DNA of 64,000 nt from an uncultured Marinobacter sp. (GTDB lineage: Bacteria > Pseudomonadota > Gammaproteobacteria > Pseudomonadales > Oleiphilaceae). Below, one piece after another: positions 1 to 9,697 of the stretch. The translations under genes were made by a program, and so were the position numbers. How positions within the stretch are numbered: the stretch's first letter is position 1; each line of letters begins with the position of its first letter. Location: NCBI RefSeq assembly GCF_946886895.1, contig NZ_CAMPJO010000006.1, positions 186,001 through 250,000 of the forward strand, given 5' to 3'. Below the pieces are notes generated by a model. The model searched no databases and was not told the origin of the DNA. It worked only from the letters and a program-made list of their open reading frames with translations.

Positions 1-553
1 TCAGAAAAAAATAGGCCGGGCCGCTGCCGGACAGCGCAGTCACCCCATGCAGTTGGGCTTCGTCGTCTACCCAGAGGGCGGAGCCAATGCTCTCGAACAC
101 CGACTGCACCATGGATTTCTGATCGTCCTTGACCTGGGCATTGGCAAACAGGCCTGCCGCGCCTTTGCCAACCAGAGACGGGGTGTTGGGCATGACCCGG
201 ACCAGGGGCAACCCGCCACCCAACCACTCATCGAGCGTATCGGCACCCAGGCCGGCGGCGATGGACACCATCAGGGGCCGGGTGTTCTGGACCACCGGTG
301 CGATATCGCGGCAGACATCGGCCATCACCTGGGGCTTGACCGCCAGCACCACCATGTCGGCCTGTTGGGCGCAGTAGCGGTTGTCGGTGGTCACGCTGAC
401 ACCGAAGCGTTTGCGGATGGCCTGCAGGTGGCCATCGTCCGGGGCGCTGACCCAGATGTTGCCAGCTTTGTAGCCGTTGTCCAGCATACCGCCAATAATG
501 GCGGTGGCCATGTTGCCGGCGCCAATAAATGAAATGGTTGGTGATGTGCTCAA
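1..553 (-). CDS. proC: Pyrroline-5-carboxylate reductase, C-terminus cut by window edge
   Basis: Catalyses the last step of proline synthesis, NAD(P)H-dependent reduction of pyrroline-5-carboxylate, in the cytoplasm. About 184 residues are present. The N-terminus carries the Rossmann dinucleotide motif FIGAGNMATAIIGG, and the edge of the window falls in the conserved SGSGPAYFF segment just before the catalytic helical domain. No ATG fits the N-terminus. A TTG at 553 does, and it has a GGAG ribosome site about 7 nt upstream. It lies downstream of yggS on the same strand with a 62-bp gap, the usual yggS-proC pairing next to pilT. Family assignment is firm; the TTG start is inferred. Confidence 0.93.
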   Translation of the reverse strand, partial: MSTSPTISFIGAGNMATAIIGGMLDNGYKAGNIWVSAPDDGHLQAIRKRFGVSVTTDNRYCAQQADMVVLAVKPQVMADVCRDIAPVVQNTRPLMVSIAAGLGADTLDEWLGGGLPLVRVMPNTPSLVGKGAAGLFANAQVKDDQKSMVQSVFESIGSALWVDDEAQLHGVTALSGSGPAYFFL

Positions 554-615
554 GGTTCACTCCAACGGTTGATCGGTTTAACGTCCGGCCCTGATGATAG
601 CAGGAACCAGCCGGT

Positions 616-1320
616 TCAGCTCTTCGGCGGCCGTGCTCCGAACAGGTCCGTGCCCACACGTACCCAGGTGGCCCCCTCGGCGATCGCCAGCTCCAGATCT
701 CCCGACATGCCCATGGACAGTGTGTCCAGTGGCCCGGCGGTCGGGTAATCCGCCTTCAGTTGCTGCAGCCGGTTAGCCAGCGCCCGGAAGCTTGCCCGAA
801 GCCCGGCTTCGGGCTGCTCGGGGTCCGGGATGGCCATCAGCCCCCGGAGGGAGAGCTGCGGCAAAGCGCCGATGCTTTCAACCAGGGCGGGCAGCTCATC
901 GGGATGACAGCCCGACTTGCTCTGTTCGTTATTTATGTTGACCTGAAGGCAGATATTCAATGGCGACAGGCCTGGAGGTCGCTGCTCGCTGAGCCGGCGG
1001 GCGATTTTCAGCCGGTCAACGCTGTGGACCCAGGCAAAGGCGGATGCGATCTGACGGGTCTTATTGGACTGGATGGGCCCGATGAAATGCCAGTCGATGT
1101 CTGGCTGGTCAGCCAGAGCGTCGATCTTGTCCAGCGCCTCCTGCAGGTAGTTTTCCCCGAACGCCAGTTGCCCGGCGGCAACGGCGGCCCGGATAGCGTC
1201 GACCGACCGGGTTTTGCTGACCGCCAGCAGGGCCACAGACCCGGGCTCCCGGCCCGCCTGCAATGTTGCTTTTTGTATGCGTCGGGTTACGCTCCCGATG
1301 TTGTCTGCTATGCTGCTCAT
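616..1320 (-). CDS. yggS: YggS family PLP-binding homeostasis protein
   Basis: A 234-residue single-domain alanine-racemase-fold protein that binds pyridoxal phosphate and buffers PLP and amino-acid pools; no enzymatic reaction is established for the family. Visible signatures are VSKTR near residue 35, which carries the PLP lysine, then the FGENYLQEA, HFIGPIQSNK and SMGMSGDLELAI blocks typical of the family. An upstream in-frame start would add ten residues, but MSSIADNI matches the usual N-terminus. The gene is divergent from pilT and probably co-transcribed with proC. Confidence 0.93.
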   Translation of the reverse strand: MSSIADNIGSVTRRIQKATLQAGREPGSVALLAVSKTRSVDAIRAAVAAGQLAFGENYLQEALDKIDALADQPDIDWHFIGPIQSNKTRQIASAFAWVHSVDRLKIARRLSEQRPPGLSPLNICLQVNINNEQSKSGCHPDELPALVESIGALPQLSLRGLMAIPDPEQPEAGLRASFRALANRLQQLKADYPTAGPLDTLSMGMSGDLELAIAEGATWVRVGTDLFGARPPKS

Positions 1321-1449
1321 AGTGTGAAATCGCCACGCCCGTTCTGTCATTTGTACGGTGACACGTTACTCGCAGGTCACTGAAATGCCAAGTGATCCCC
1401 GTCGGGCGGAAGCAACCGGGACAAAAGAAAAAGCCTTCCGAGGATTCCT

Positions 1450-2484
1450 ATGGATATTACTGAACTGCTTGCCTTCTCGGCCAAACAGGGTGCGTCTGAC
1501 TTGCACCTGTCTTCCGGGCTGCCCCCGATGATTCGTGTTGACGGTGATGTCCGTCGTATCAACCTGCCGCCCATGGAACACAAAGAGGTTCACGGGCTGA
1601 TCTACGACATCATGAACGACAAGCAGCGCAAGGACTACGAGGAATTCCTGGAAACCGACTTTTCCTTCGAGGTTCCGGGTGTCGCCCGTTTCCGGGTGAA
1701 TGCCTTCAACCAGAACCGTGGCTCGGGCGCCGTGTTCCGGACCATCCCGTCCAAGGTGCTGACCATGGAAGACCTGGGTATGGGGCAGGTGTTCAAGGAT
1801 GTTTCCTCCGTGCCCCGGGGCCTGGTACTGGTCACCGGCCCCACCGGTTCCGGTAAGTCCACCACGCTGGCGGCGATGATCGATTACATCAACGATACCC
1901 GTTACGAGCATATTCTCACCATCGAAGACCCGATCGAATTCGTGCACGATTCCAAAAAGTGTCTGGTCAACCAGCGGGAAGTGCACCGGGATACCCTGGG
2001 GTTTAACGAAGCCTTGCGCTCAGCCCTGCGGGAAGACCCCGACATCATTCTGGTGGGTGAGTTGCGGGATCTGGAAACCATTCGCCTGGCCCTGACAGCG
2101 GCGGAAACCGGCCACCTGGTATTTGGCACCCTGCACACCACCTCAGCGGCGAAAACCATTGACCGGGTCGTGGACGTGTTCCCGGCGGAGGAAAAATCCA
2201 TGGTGCGCTCGATGCTGTCTGAGTCGCTGCAGGCGGTTATCTCCCAGACCCTGATGAAAAAAATGGGTGGTGGCCGGATCGCCGCCCACGAAATCATGAT
2301 TGGCACCTCCGCCATCCGGAACCTGATTCGCGAAGACAAGATTGCGCAGATGTACTCATCGATCCAGACCGGCGCGTCCCTGGGCATGCAGACCCTGGAT
2401 CAGTGTCTTGAGAAGCTGTTGCAGAAAGGGCTGATTTCCCGTGAGGCAGCGCGGGCCAAGGCGAAGATGCCGGATAACTTCTAA
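1450..2484 (+). CDS. pilT: Type IV pilus retraction ATPase PilT
   Basis: Hexameric cytoplasmic ATPase that powers pilus depolymerisation, twitching motility and DNA uptake. The 344-residue length is standard. An N-terminal PAS-like domain (about 1-100) precedes the RecA-like core, with Walker A GPTGSGKST at 130-138, Asp box IEDPIE at 158-163, Walker B DPDIILVGELRD at 196-207 and His box TGHLVFGTLHT at 220-230. The C-terminal AIRNLIRE motif needed for retraction is present. A GAGGA ribosome site lies just upstream of the ATG. It is followed by pilU on the same strand and is divergent from yggS. Confidence 0.97.
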   Translation: MDITELLAFSAKQGASDLHLSSGLPPMIRVDGDVRRINLPPMEHKEVHGLIYDIMNDKQRKDYEEFLETDFSFEVPGVARFRVNAFNQNRGSGAVFRTIPSKVLTMEDLGMGQVFKDVSSVPRGLVLVTGPTGSGKSTTLAAMIDYINDTRYEHILTIEDPIEFVHDSKKCLVNQREVHRDTLGFNEALRSALREDPDIILVGELRDLETIRLALTAAETGHLVFGTLHTTSAAKTIDRVVDVFPAEEKSMVRSMLSESLQAVISQTLMKKMGGGRIAAHEIMIGTSAIRNLIREDKIAQMYSSIQTGASLGMQTLDQCLEKLLQKGLISREAARAKAKMPDNF

Positions 2485-2536
2485 TTAGTGTTCGCTCTCT
2501 GGTCCAGGCACCAAACAATGAAGATTGGGTGAAAAC

Positions 2537-3658
2537 ATGGAATTCGAAAAACTGTTACGGCTGATGGTAGAAAAGGGCGGTTCCGACCTGTTTATTACCG
2601 CGGGTGTGCCGCCAAGCATGAAGGTGAACGGTAAAGTCCTGCCGGTCACCAAGAACGCGCTGACGCCGGAGCAGACCAGGGAGTTCGTTTACGGCTCCAT
2701 GAACGACAAGCAGCGCGCCGAATTTGAGGAAACCCACGAGTGTAACTTCGCGATCAGTGCCCGTGGCATTGGCCGTTTCCGGGTCAGCGCGTTTTTCCAG
2801 CGTAATCTTTGCGGCATGGTGTTGCGCCGGATCGAGGTAAAGATCCCGCAGATTGACGACCTCGCCCTGCCTGGAGTGGTCAAGGATCTCGCTATGACCA
2901 AGCGGGGTCTGATCATGTTTGTGGGCGCCACCGGTACCGGTAAGTCCACCTCGCTGGCGGCCATGCTGGGGCACCGTAACCGTAACAGCCGTGGCCACAT
3001 CATTTCGATTGAGGACCCGATTGAATTCGTGCACCAGCACCAGGGCTGTATCGTGACCCAGCGGGAAGTGGGGATTGATACCGAGAGTTTCGAGGTGGCC
3101 CTGAAGAACACTCTGCGCCAGGCGCCGGATGTTATTCTGATCGGTGAGGTGCGGACCCGCCAGACCATGGAATACTCGGTGCAGTTTGCTGAAACCGGTC
3201 ACCTGTGCCTGGCCACCCTGCACGCCAACAACGCCAACCAGGCCCTGGACCGGATTATCCAGTTCTTCCCGCCGGAACAGCACAACCAGATCTGGATGGA
3301 CCTGTCCCTGAACCTGCGGGCCATTGTCGCCCAGCAACTGGTGCCGACGCCGGATGGCAAGGGCCGCAAGGCGGTGATTGAGGTGCTGATCAATACCCCG
3401 CTGGTGGCCGACCTGATTCGTAAAGGCGAAGTGCACCGGCTCAAGGAGCTGATGGCCAAGTCCAACGAATCCGGCATGCAGACCTTTGACCAGGCGCTCT
3501 ACCAGCTCTACTCCGAGGGCTCGATCACCTATGAGGATGCGCTGGCTCACGCGGATTCCGCCAACGACCTGCGCCTGATGATCAAGCTCGGAACGGATGC
3601 GCAGGGCGCCGATCAGTTATCGTCTTCGGTGGATAAACTGTCCATCCAAAACGATTGA
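2537..3658 (+). CDS. pilU: PilT-dependent pilus retraction accessory ATPase PilU
   Basis: PilT paralogue that adds force to pilus retraction in a PilT-dependent way. The 373-residue protein has Walker A GATGTGKSTS, the Asp box SIEDPIEFVH and Walker B APDVILIGEVR, and then a longer C-terminal tail than PilT, as is usual for PilU. A TTG lies four codons upstream in frame, but the ATG at 2537 follows a GGGTG ribosome site and gives the usual MEFEKLLRLMV N-terminus. It lies 52 bp after pilT and is probably in the same operon. Confidence 0.96.
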   Translation: MEFEKLLRLMVEKGGSDLFITAGVPPSMKVNGKVLPVTKNALTPEQTREFVYGSMNDKQRAEFEETHECNFAISARGIGRFRVSAFFQRNLCGMVLRRIEVKIPQIDDLALPGVVKDLAMTKRGLIMFVGATGTGKSTSLAAMLGHRNRNSRGHIISIEDPIEFVHQHQGCIVTQREVGIDTESFEVALKNTLRQAPDVILIGEVRTRQTMEYSVQFAETGHLCLATLHANNANQALDRIIQFFPPEQHNQIWMDLSLNLRAIVAQQLVPTPDGKGRKAVIEVLINTPLVADLIRKGEVHRLKELMAKSNESGMQTFDQALYQLYSEGSITYEDALAHADSANDLRLMIKLGTDAQGADQLSSSVDKLSIQND

Positions 3659-3780
3659 GCAACGGCACCTTACAGTTAGACTTTGGTCGTATATTGGTAG
3701 GTTTCCGAACCATTAGTGATGGCATTTGAGGCCATTGGCCTGGGCTGCGTATACTCCGTACGAATCAACAAGGAGATAAT

Positions 3781-5163
3781 ATGCACACCAGATCCTCACT
3801 GCTTGCACGTGCCGTTCGTCTTGCCTCGCTTGCCGCGTTCGCCCTCCCTGCCAGCGTATCGGCCGGCGGTTTTTCCCTGAATGAACAGAGCGCCAGCGCC
3901 ATGGGCGTAGCCAACGCCGGTTCGGCTGCCAACCCGGAAAACGCCTCCACGGTCCTGTTCAACCCCGCCGGCATGAGCCAGTTGTCCGGTACCAATATTT
4001 CTTTTGGTGCGGCGGTGCTTGATATTGATGCGGAGGCCAAGCCGGAGTCGATTTCCGTGACCCGCCAGAATCCGGCAGTTCCCGTGCAGCCGGCTACCGC
4101 TGGCGGTGATATCGCCGATCCGGCGGTTCTGCCCAATTTTTACCTGACCCATGAGGTCAGTGATTCGGTGGATGTTGGCTTCGGTATCCATGCGCCTTAT
4201 GGCCTGGCGGCCGATTACGAGGAGGGGTTTGCCGGTCGCTTCTTTGCCGACAAAACCGAACTGACGGCCATCGCTTTTACCCCGTCGATCTCCGTCAACA
4301 ACGGTAACGGCCTGTCCATGGGCGCAGGCATTAACCTGATTTATGCGGAAGGCCGTCTGAGCCGATACCAGGACCTGAGCGCAGTGGCCGGCCCGGCTGC
4401 CCTGGCCCTTGACGAGCCCTACGCCGACATCGAAGGCGACGATATTGGTGCGACGTTCCGCGTCGGTTTCCTGTACGAGCTTTCGCCAATGACCCAGGTC
4501 GGCCTGAGCGCACAAACCGGTACCGAGCTGGATCTGAAGGGGGATGCCACCATTTCCAACTTTCCGGTACTGACCTCGCCTGGCCAAACCACGACGTTGA
4601 CGGAGAAGGTCCGGGTGCCGCTGGCTATTCCCGAGAGTGCGACTCTGGGCTTGCGTCACCGGTTTAACGAGGAGTTCACGTTGCTCGCCGGGGCAACCTA
4701 CGCCAAATGGGGTCGTTTTGAGGAACTGGACATTATCAGCCGCCGGTCGAATCCGGGGGAAGTGTCGTCCGTGTCGGGCTATCCGTATATCAGTCACGTG
4801 ACCGAAAAGTGGAACAACACCTGGCAGTTCAATCTCGGCGGTATCTGGCAGGCCACGCCGGAGTGGGCACTGAAAGCTGGTTATGCCTGGGATGAGTCGC
4901 CGGTGAACGAGCAGTACGTGACCGCCCGTATACCGTCACAGGATCGGCACTGGCTTACCCTGGGAACTCAATGGAAGGACGTGCGCAGCGGCTGGACTGT
5001 GGACGCCGCTGTAGGAACCTTGCTGTTCTCCGGAGATGCCAGGGTGGACGACCGGGAGTATAGCCATGACAACCCAACCCAGCCGGCGACGCCAGCTCGT
5101 TACCAGGCAACCTATGACCTGAGTGCCTGGAGCGCTGCCCTGCAGGTCAGCAAGGCATTCTGA
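3781..5163 (+). CDS. OMPP1/FadL/TodX family outer-membrane transporter
   Basis: A 460-residue outer-membrane beta-barrel of the FadL class, which moves long-chain fatty acids or other hydrophobic molecules through a lateral opening. A signal peptide of about 28 residues ends at ASVSA, and the mature protein starts GGFSLNEQSASAMG followed by the FNPAGM hatch motif, both diagnostic of the family. The C-terminus ends in phenylalanine, as Bam substrates do. The start has a strong AAGGAG site. The neighbours (pilU, polA) say nothing about the substrate. A second, more distant FadL-like barrel lies at 29452-30789. Confidence 0.93.
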   Translation: MHTRSSLLARAVRLASLAAFALPASVSAGGFSLNEQSASAMGVANAGSAANPENASTVLFNPAGMSQLSGTNISFGAAVLDIDAEAKPESISVTRQNPAVPVQPATAGGDIADPAVLPNFYLTHEVSDSVDVGFGIHAPYGLAADYEEGFAGRFFADKTELTAIAFTPSISVNNGNGLSMGAGINLIYAEGRLSRYQDLSAVAGPAALALDEPYADIEGDDIGATFRVGFLYELSPMTQVGLSAQTGTELDLKGDATISNFPVLTSPGQTTTLTEKVRVPLAIPESATLGLRHRFNEEFTLLAGATYAKWGRFEELDIISRRSNPGEVSSVSGYPYISHVTEKWNNTWQFNLGGIWQATPEWALKAGYAWDESPVNEQYVTARIPSQDRHWLTLGTQWKDVRSGWTVDAAVGTLLFSGDARVDDREYSHDNPTQPATPARYQATYDLSAWSAALQVSKAF

Positions 5164-5196
5164 ACGGACGTTAACCCGGGCTGGCCAGGCGCGCCG

Positions 5197-7932
5197 TCAG
5201 TGCGCCTGGTCCCAGTTGTCACCGACGCCCGCTTCCACCAGCAGGGGCACGTCCAGTGACGCCGCGGCGGACATGCGGCGGATGAGTCCTTCCCGGATGT
5301 CATCAATGGCAGAAGCTTTCACTTCCAGAATCAGTTCGTCGTGCACCTGCATGGTCATGCGGGCATTGTCTGCATGGTCGCGCATCAGCCACGATTCAAC
5401 GTCCAGCATGGCGCGTTTGATGATATCTGCCGCGGTCCCTTGCATGGGGGCATTGATCGCGGTGCGCTCTGCCGCCTGTTGCATCTGCTTGTTGCGGGCA
5501 TTGATCTCCGGCAGGTACAGGCGCCGGCCGAACAGGGTCTCGACGTAGCCGTCGTCGTGGGCCTGCCGGCGAATATCGTCCATGTATTTCAGCACGCCGG
5601 GATAGCGCTCAAAATAGCGGTCGATGTATTGCTGGGCGGTGGTGCGGCCCACGTCCAGCTGGCGTGACAGCCCGAACGCGGACATGCCGTAGATCAGCCC
5701 GAAATTAATGGCCTTGGCACTGCGGCGCTGGTCGCCGGAGACGTCGTTCACGGCCACCCCGAAGACTTCCGCCGCCGTTGCCTTGTGAATGTCCTCGCCT
5801 TTTTCAAACGCACTCAGCAGCCCTTTGTCGCCGGACAGGTGCGCCATGATTCGCAACTCAATCTGGGAATAGTCGGCCGCCACCAGTCGGTAGCCCTCCG
5901 GAGCGATGAACGCCTGACGAATCCGGCGCCCCTGTTCGCTACGGATGGGAATGTTCTGCAGGTTGGGTTCCGAGGACGATAGCCGGCCCGTCGCGGCCAC
6001 CGCCTGGTGATAGGAGGTGTGAATCCGCCCGGTGCGATGGTGGATCAGGCCGGGCAGTGTGTCGGTGTAGGTAGACTTGAGTTTGCTGAGGCTGCGGTGC
6101 TCCAGGATCAGCCTGGGCAGCTCGTGTTCGTGGGCCAGTTCCTGCAGCACCGGTTCGGCCGTGGAGGGAGCACCTTTCGGGGTCTTTTTGATCACCGGCA
6201 GCCCCATCTTGTCGTAAAAAATAGCCTGGAGCTGTTTGGTGGAGCCGAGATTGAAGGTTTCGCCCGCCACATCACAGGCTTCCCGCTCCAGTTCGGCCAG
6301 CCGTTCTGCCAGCTCCTGGCTGTGTTGCCGGAGTGTGCTGGCACTGATCATCGTGCCGCGCTGCTCCATTCTCGAGAGTACCGGTACCAGCGGCAGGTCA
6401 ATGTCCTCGTACACCGAGGCCAGCTTGCCGGTTTCCCGCAGCTTCGGGCGCAGCACCTGGTGCAGCCGCAAGGTGATGTCGGCGTCTTCCGCCGCATAGG
6501 GGCCTGCTTTCTCCAGCTCGATCTGGTTAAACGTAAGCTGCTTGGCGCCTTTGCCGGCGATGGATTCGAAGGTGATGGTTTGTTCGCCAAGGTACCGCAT
6601 CGCCAGGCTGTCCATGTCGTGGCGGCCGGCCACGGAGTTGAGCACGTAGGACTCCAGCATGGTGTCTTCGGCAATGCCTTCCAGGGTGATGCCGTGGTTG
6701 GCGAGGACGTTCTTGTCGTATTTCAGGTTCTGGCCGAGCTTGGGCTGCGCCGGGTCTTCCAGAAGTGGCTTCAACTGGGCCAGCACGGTGTCCCGATCGA
6801 GCTGATCCGGAGCGCCCATGTAATCGTGGGCGAGGGGAACATAGGCGGCTTCGCCTGCTTCAACGGCAAAGGAGACGCCGACGATTTCCGCGTCCATGTA
6901 ACGAAGACTGGTGGTCTCGGTGTCGAACGCAAACAACGAGGCCCGTCGCAACCTCTCAATCCAGGTGTCCAGCTCGTTCTGATCGGTGATCACGGAGTAA
7001 CGCTTGTCAGTCGAGGTAGGGTTCCCTGCCTCTTCCGGCGCTTCGCTGGCATCGTTTGCGCCGGCGTCGGGACGGCTTTCGAGCTCATTGATCCAGGTGC
7101 GGAACTCATATTCCCGGAACAGCGCCAGCAGGCTGTCGTCGTCCTGTTGTCGCGGGCGCAGATCCTCGAGCCCGAAATCAAGCTCGACGCAGGTTCGGAT
7201 GGTGGCCAGTTCCTGGCTCAGGGGCAGGGTGTCGATGGCCTCGCGGAGGTAGTCGCCGATCTTGCCCTTGATTTCGTCTGCGTGGGCCACGATGCCGTCC
7301 AGATCGTTATAGGTCTGGAGCCACTTCACGGCGGTTTTCGGGCCGCATTTGTTCACGCCGGGGATGTTGTCCACCTTGTCGCCCACCAGGGCGAGGTAGT
7401 CGATAATCTGCTCCGGGGTGACGCCGAACTTGTCCACCACGCCGTCGCGGTCCATTCGGGTCTCGGTCATGGTGTTGATCAGGGTAACGTGGTCGCTCAC
7501 CAATTGCGCCATGTCCTTGTCGCCGGTGGAGATCACCACATCAATGCCCTTGCTGGTGGCTTCGTTGGCCAGGGTGCCGATGACGTCGTCGGCCTCTACG
7601 CCGGAGACGGAAAGCAGGGGCAGACCCATGGCGCGGACGATGTCGTGGATCGGTTCAATCTGGCAGGCCAGGTCGTCCGGCATCGGCGGCCGGTGCGCTT
7701 TGTACTCTTCATAGAGGTCGTGGCGGAAGGTTTTGCCCTTGGCATCAAAGACCACCACCATTTTGGATCCGGGGAAATCCTGTTCCAGGCGCCGGATCAT
7801 GCTGATCACACCTTTAATGGCGCCAGTGGGGTGGTTCTTGCTGGTCGTGAGGGGCGGAAGTGCGTGATAGGCACGGAATAAATAGGACGAACCGTCCACA
7901 AGAACCACGGGTGGGGTCTTTTGCTCAGTCAT
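5197..7932 (-). CDS. polA: DNA polymerase I
   Basis: Replication and repair polymerase that removes RNA primers and fills gaps. The 911-residue protein has three parts: an N-terminal 5'-3' exonuclease (VLVDGSSYLFRAYHAL, then GVEADDVIGTLA and STGDKDMAQLV), a 3'-5' proofreading domain (FAFDTETTSLRYMDAEIVG), and the polymerase A core with AADYSQIELRIMAHLSGD, RRSAKAINFGLIYGMS and the final MQVHDELILEV motif. A longer frame begins 24 codons upstream, but MTEQKTPPVVLVDGSSYLF is the expected N-terminus. It is divergent from a DUF2782 gene, an arrangement also seen in Pseudomonas. Confidence 0.97.
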   Translation of the reverse strand: MTEQKTPPVVLVDGSSYLFRAYHALPPLTTSKNHPTGAIKGVISMIRRLEQDFPGSKMVVVFDAKGKTFRHDLYEEYKAHRPPMPDDLACQIEPIHDIVRAMGLPLLSVSGVEADDVIGTLANEATSKGIDVVISTGDKDMAQLVSDHVTLINTMTETRMDRDGVVDKFGVTPEQIIDYLALVGDKVDNIPGVNKCGPKTAVKWLQTYNDLDGIVAHADEIKGKIGDYLREAIDTLPLSQELATIRTCVELDFGLEDLRPRQQDDDSLLALFREYEFRTWINELESRPDAGANDASEAPEEAGNPTSTDKRYSVITDQNELDTWIERLRRASLFAFDTETTSLRYMDAEIVGVSFAVEAGEAAYVPLAHDYMGAPDQLDRDTVLAQLKPLLEDPAQPKLGQNLKYDKNVLANHGITLEGIAEDTMLESYVLNSVAGRHDMDSLAMRYLGEQTITFESIAGKGAKQLTFNQIELEKAGPYAAEDADITLRLHQVLRPKLRETGKLASVYEDIDLPLVPVLSRMEQRGTMISASTLRQHSQELAERLAELEREACDVAGETFNLGSTKQLQAIFYDKMGLPVIKKTPKGAPSTAEPVLQELAHEHELPRLILEHRSLSKLKSTYTDTLPGLIHHRTGRIHTSYHQAVAATGRLSSSEPNLQNIPIRSEQGRRIRQAFIAPEGYRLVAADYSQIELRIMAHLSGDKGLLSAFEKGEDIHKATAAEVFGVAVNDVSGDQRRSAKAINFGLIYGMSAFGLSRQLDVGRTTAQQYIDRYFERYPGVLKYMDDIRRQAHDDGYVETLFGRRLYLPEINARNKQMQQAAERTAINAPMQGTAADIIKRAMLDVESWLMRDHADNARMTMQVHDELILEVKASAIDDIREGLIRRMSAAASLDVPLLVEAGVGDNWDQAH

Positions 7933-8013
7933 GTCAAAACGGGTCCGGATTCTGATTGAAGCGTGGGTTGGCTTGTGCAACTCTGTGAAGAAATCGTTGG
8001 ACAAAAGGGTAGC

Positions 8014-8358
8014 ATGAAAATGAAGCGAATCACCTGTCCGGTATTGCTGTTTATTGGCCTTGCCCAGGCGGCGGTGGCACAGGAGAGTGGCACGCTGGAC
8101 GACGTCCCTGTGGAGACACCAGACGAGCCGGTTGTGGTCTCGGATTATCAGCCCGCCAGTGGCGGGCCCCAGATCGTGATCCGCCCGGGTGAGAACGAAG
8201 TGTTTTACGAATACCGGGTGAACGGTCAGTTGATGGAAATAAAGGTAGTGCCGGAGATTGGCCCGGAATATTACCTGGTGCCATCGGACGGTGGCGGCTG
8301 GATTCGTGAAACCGACTCCGACATGCTGGTGCCCAGTTGGGTGCTGTTCCGCTGGTAG
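8014..8358 (+). CDS. DUF2782 family periplasmic protein
   Basis: A 114-residue secreted protein of unknown function. A signal peptide of about 20 residues ends near AQAAVAQ, followed by a short acidic linker and the DUF2782 core (IVIRPGENEVFYEYRVNG, then IKVVPEIGPEYYLVPSDG). The gene is conserved beside polA in pseudomonads and relatives. Its start is taken at ATG 8014, preceded by an AAGGGT ribosome site. A longer reading from 7963 would ruin the signal peptide. Confidence 0.85.
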   Translation: MKMKRITCPVLLFIGLAQAAVAQESGTLDDVPVETPDEPVVVSDYQPASGGPQIVIRPGENEVFYEYRVNGQLMEIKVVPEIGPEYYLVPSDGGGWIRETDSDMLVPSWVLFRW

Positions 8359-8498
8359 TCTGCCCCTGCGGATTTAGTATGAACATTCTAATTTTTCTCC
8401 GTACTGTTGCAGCTGAGATCGACAAAAGGCCTGCAGATTGAACCGTCGCAGCGCCTGTTACACATTCGGGTCATTTCAGACAATCAAGGAGAATTGAT

Positions 8499-8936
8499 AT
8501 GGGTAAACTCAAGTCTTACCAGGAACAGCTTCAGGACATCGTTGAGAAAGGTATCAACGCCGCCGAGGAGCAACAGAAGAAACTGGCTTCCAAGCCGTTT
8601 GAGTACGCAGAAAAGCTGGAATCCGAAGCCCGCGAATACAGCGTGAAGACCCTGCGCAAGCGTTACAACGGTTACAGTGACAACCTGTTCGACCAGCTTC
8701 GCAGCCTGAACACCCGCTTTGGCAGCTTTGCCGCTGACCTGGTCGCCAAGCTGGAAAGAGAAGCAGCGGAAGGCGCGGATGCCATCTCCGATACCGCCGA
8801 CGAGGTTTCTTCAGCGGCCCAGGACGCCAAGCAGTCCGTCGAGAGCAAGAAGCCCGTGGCCCGTAAGACGACTGCTCGCAAGAGCACCACGACAGCGAAG
8901 AAGCAAACCGCTTCTACGTCTACCGCCTCCGCCTGA
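8499..8936 (+). CDS. Phasin family protein with lysine/threonine-rich tail
   Basis: A 145-residue phasin-like protein, expected to coat polyhydroxyalkanoate granules and perhaps link them to the nucleoid. Residues 1 to about 105 are amphipathic helix (KSYQEQLQDIVEKGINAAEEQ, then LRKRYNGYSDNLFDQLRSLN). The last 40 residues are a basic repeat-like tail rich in K, T, A and S (KKPVARKTTARKST), similar to the H1-like tails of PhaF-type phasins. It has an AAGGAG ribosome site, is monocistronic, and ends in a strong hairpin at 8990-9028. No PHA synthase gene is in the window, so the PHA role rests on the family. Confidence 0.8.
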   Translation: MGKLKSYQEQLQDIVEKGINAAEEQQKKLASKPFEYAEKLESEAREYSVKTLRKRYNGYSDNLFDQLRSLNTRFGSFAADLVAKLEREAAEGADAISDTADEVSSAAQDAKQSVESKKPVARKTTARKSTTTAKKQTASTSTASA

Positions 8937-8989
8937 TGGCAGGCCGGGGTGTGCCGACCGGTGCACCTCGAGTTGCGGTTAACGCTGTA

Positions 8990-9028
8990 AACGCAAAAGG
9001 GCCTCCGATCTGGAGGCCCTTTTGCGTT
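8990..9028. terminator. Bidirectional hairpin terminator
   Basis: A perfect 17-bp inverted repeat (arms 8990-9006 and 9012-9028) with a 5-nt loop, containing A- and T-rich flanks. It lies between the phasin gene on the plus strand and the convergent DUF4124 gene on the minus strand and can end both. Confidence 0.88.
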
Positions 9029-9040
9029 ATCCGGTAGGGG

Positions 9041-9694
9041 TCAGCTGTTCTGATCTGGCAGTTCCAGGGGCAGGGTCCGTGGTTCACCGGTGATTTCTTC
9101 CAGGCGTTTGATATCGTCCCGAAACGCCTGTTTCAGCCTCTCAATTTCCTGGCTCTGAGAGGCGATCTCGCGTTCAATGTCGCGGATCTGTGATTCCAGT
9201 CGTCGCAGTTTTTCGAGCATGGCTTCCGGGATTTCCCGGCCCGCCCGTTCCAGGTCCGCGGCTTTGCTTTGTTCACTATCCAGTTGACTGGAAATCACTG
9301 AAATGTTGCCGCGCTTCAGCTGGATCAGCCCCTCCAGTTCCCGGACTTTCCGGTACATGGACTTCACGGCCTGGTCGGGGTGGCTGAAACGTTCCAGCAG
9401 CCGTTGGTCATGCTCCCGCTGGCGCTTCAGCGCTTCCTGGCGTTGCTTTTCGGCTTCCCGGGCTGCGATCTCTTCGTCCGTGGGTGCCGGCGGTATGGTT
9501 TCCACCACTCGACCGTTGGCACCGAGAATGTCGTAGCCCCGTTTGGTGGCTTCCTGGGGAATGGTGTTGCTGATGACGACCTGGCCGTTTTCATCCGTGT
9601 AACGGTACATGCCTGCTTCTGACTGGGCGACCATGCCCAGGGTCAGTACAATGGCAGAAGCAGTGGCTGAAAATGCGCTCAGGCGTTGGGGCAT
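9041..9694 (-). CDS. DUF4124 domain-containing periplasmic coiled-coil protein
   Basis: A 217-residue exported protein. A signal peptide ends near VAQSEAG, followed immediately by the DUF4124 motif MYRYTDENGQVVISNTIP (about residues 29-46). The remainder is a long charged helix likely to form a coiled coil, with two stretches rich in E, R, Q and L (about 75-105 and 115-205). Function is unknown. It sits 3 bp downstream of pyrE on the same strand, so the two are probably transcribed together. Confidence 0.83.
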   Translation of the reverse strand: MPQRLSAFSATASAIVLTLGMVAQSEAGMYRYTDENGQVVISNTIPQEATKRGYDILGANGRVVETIPPAPTDEEIAAREAEKQRQEALKRQREHDQRLLERFSHPDQAVKSMYRKVRELEGLIQLKRGNISVISSQLDSEQSKAADLERAGREIPEAMLEKLRRLESQIRDIEREIASQSQEIERLKQAFRDDIKRLEEITGEPRTLPLELPDQNS

Positions 9695-9697
9695 TAA

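Noticed and set aside
5785..7881. Long plus-strand frame (over 600 codons) opposite polA
   Set aside because: It is the antisense of a GC-rich gene with biased third positions; its translation is low-complexity and has no domain.
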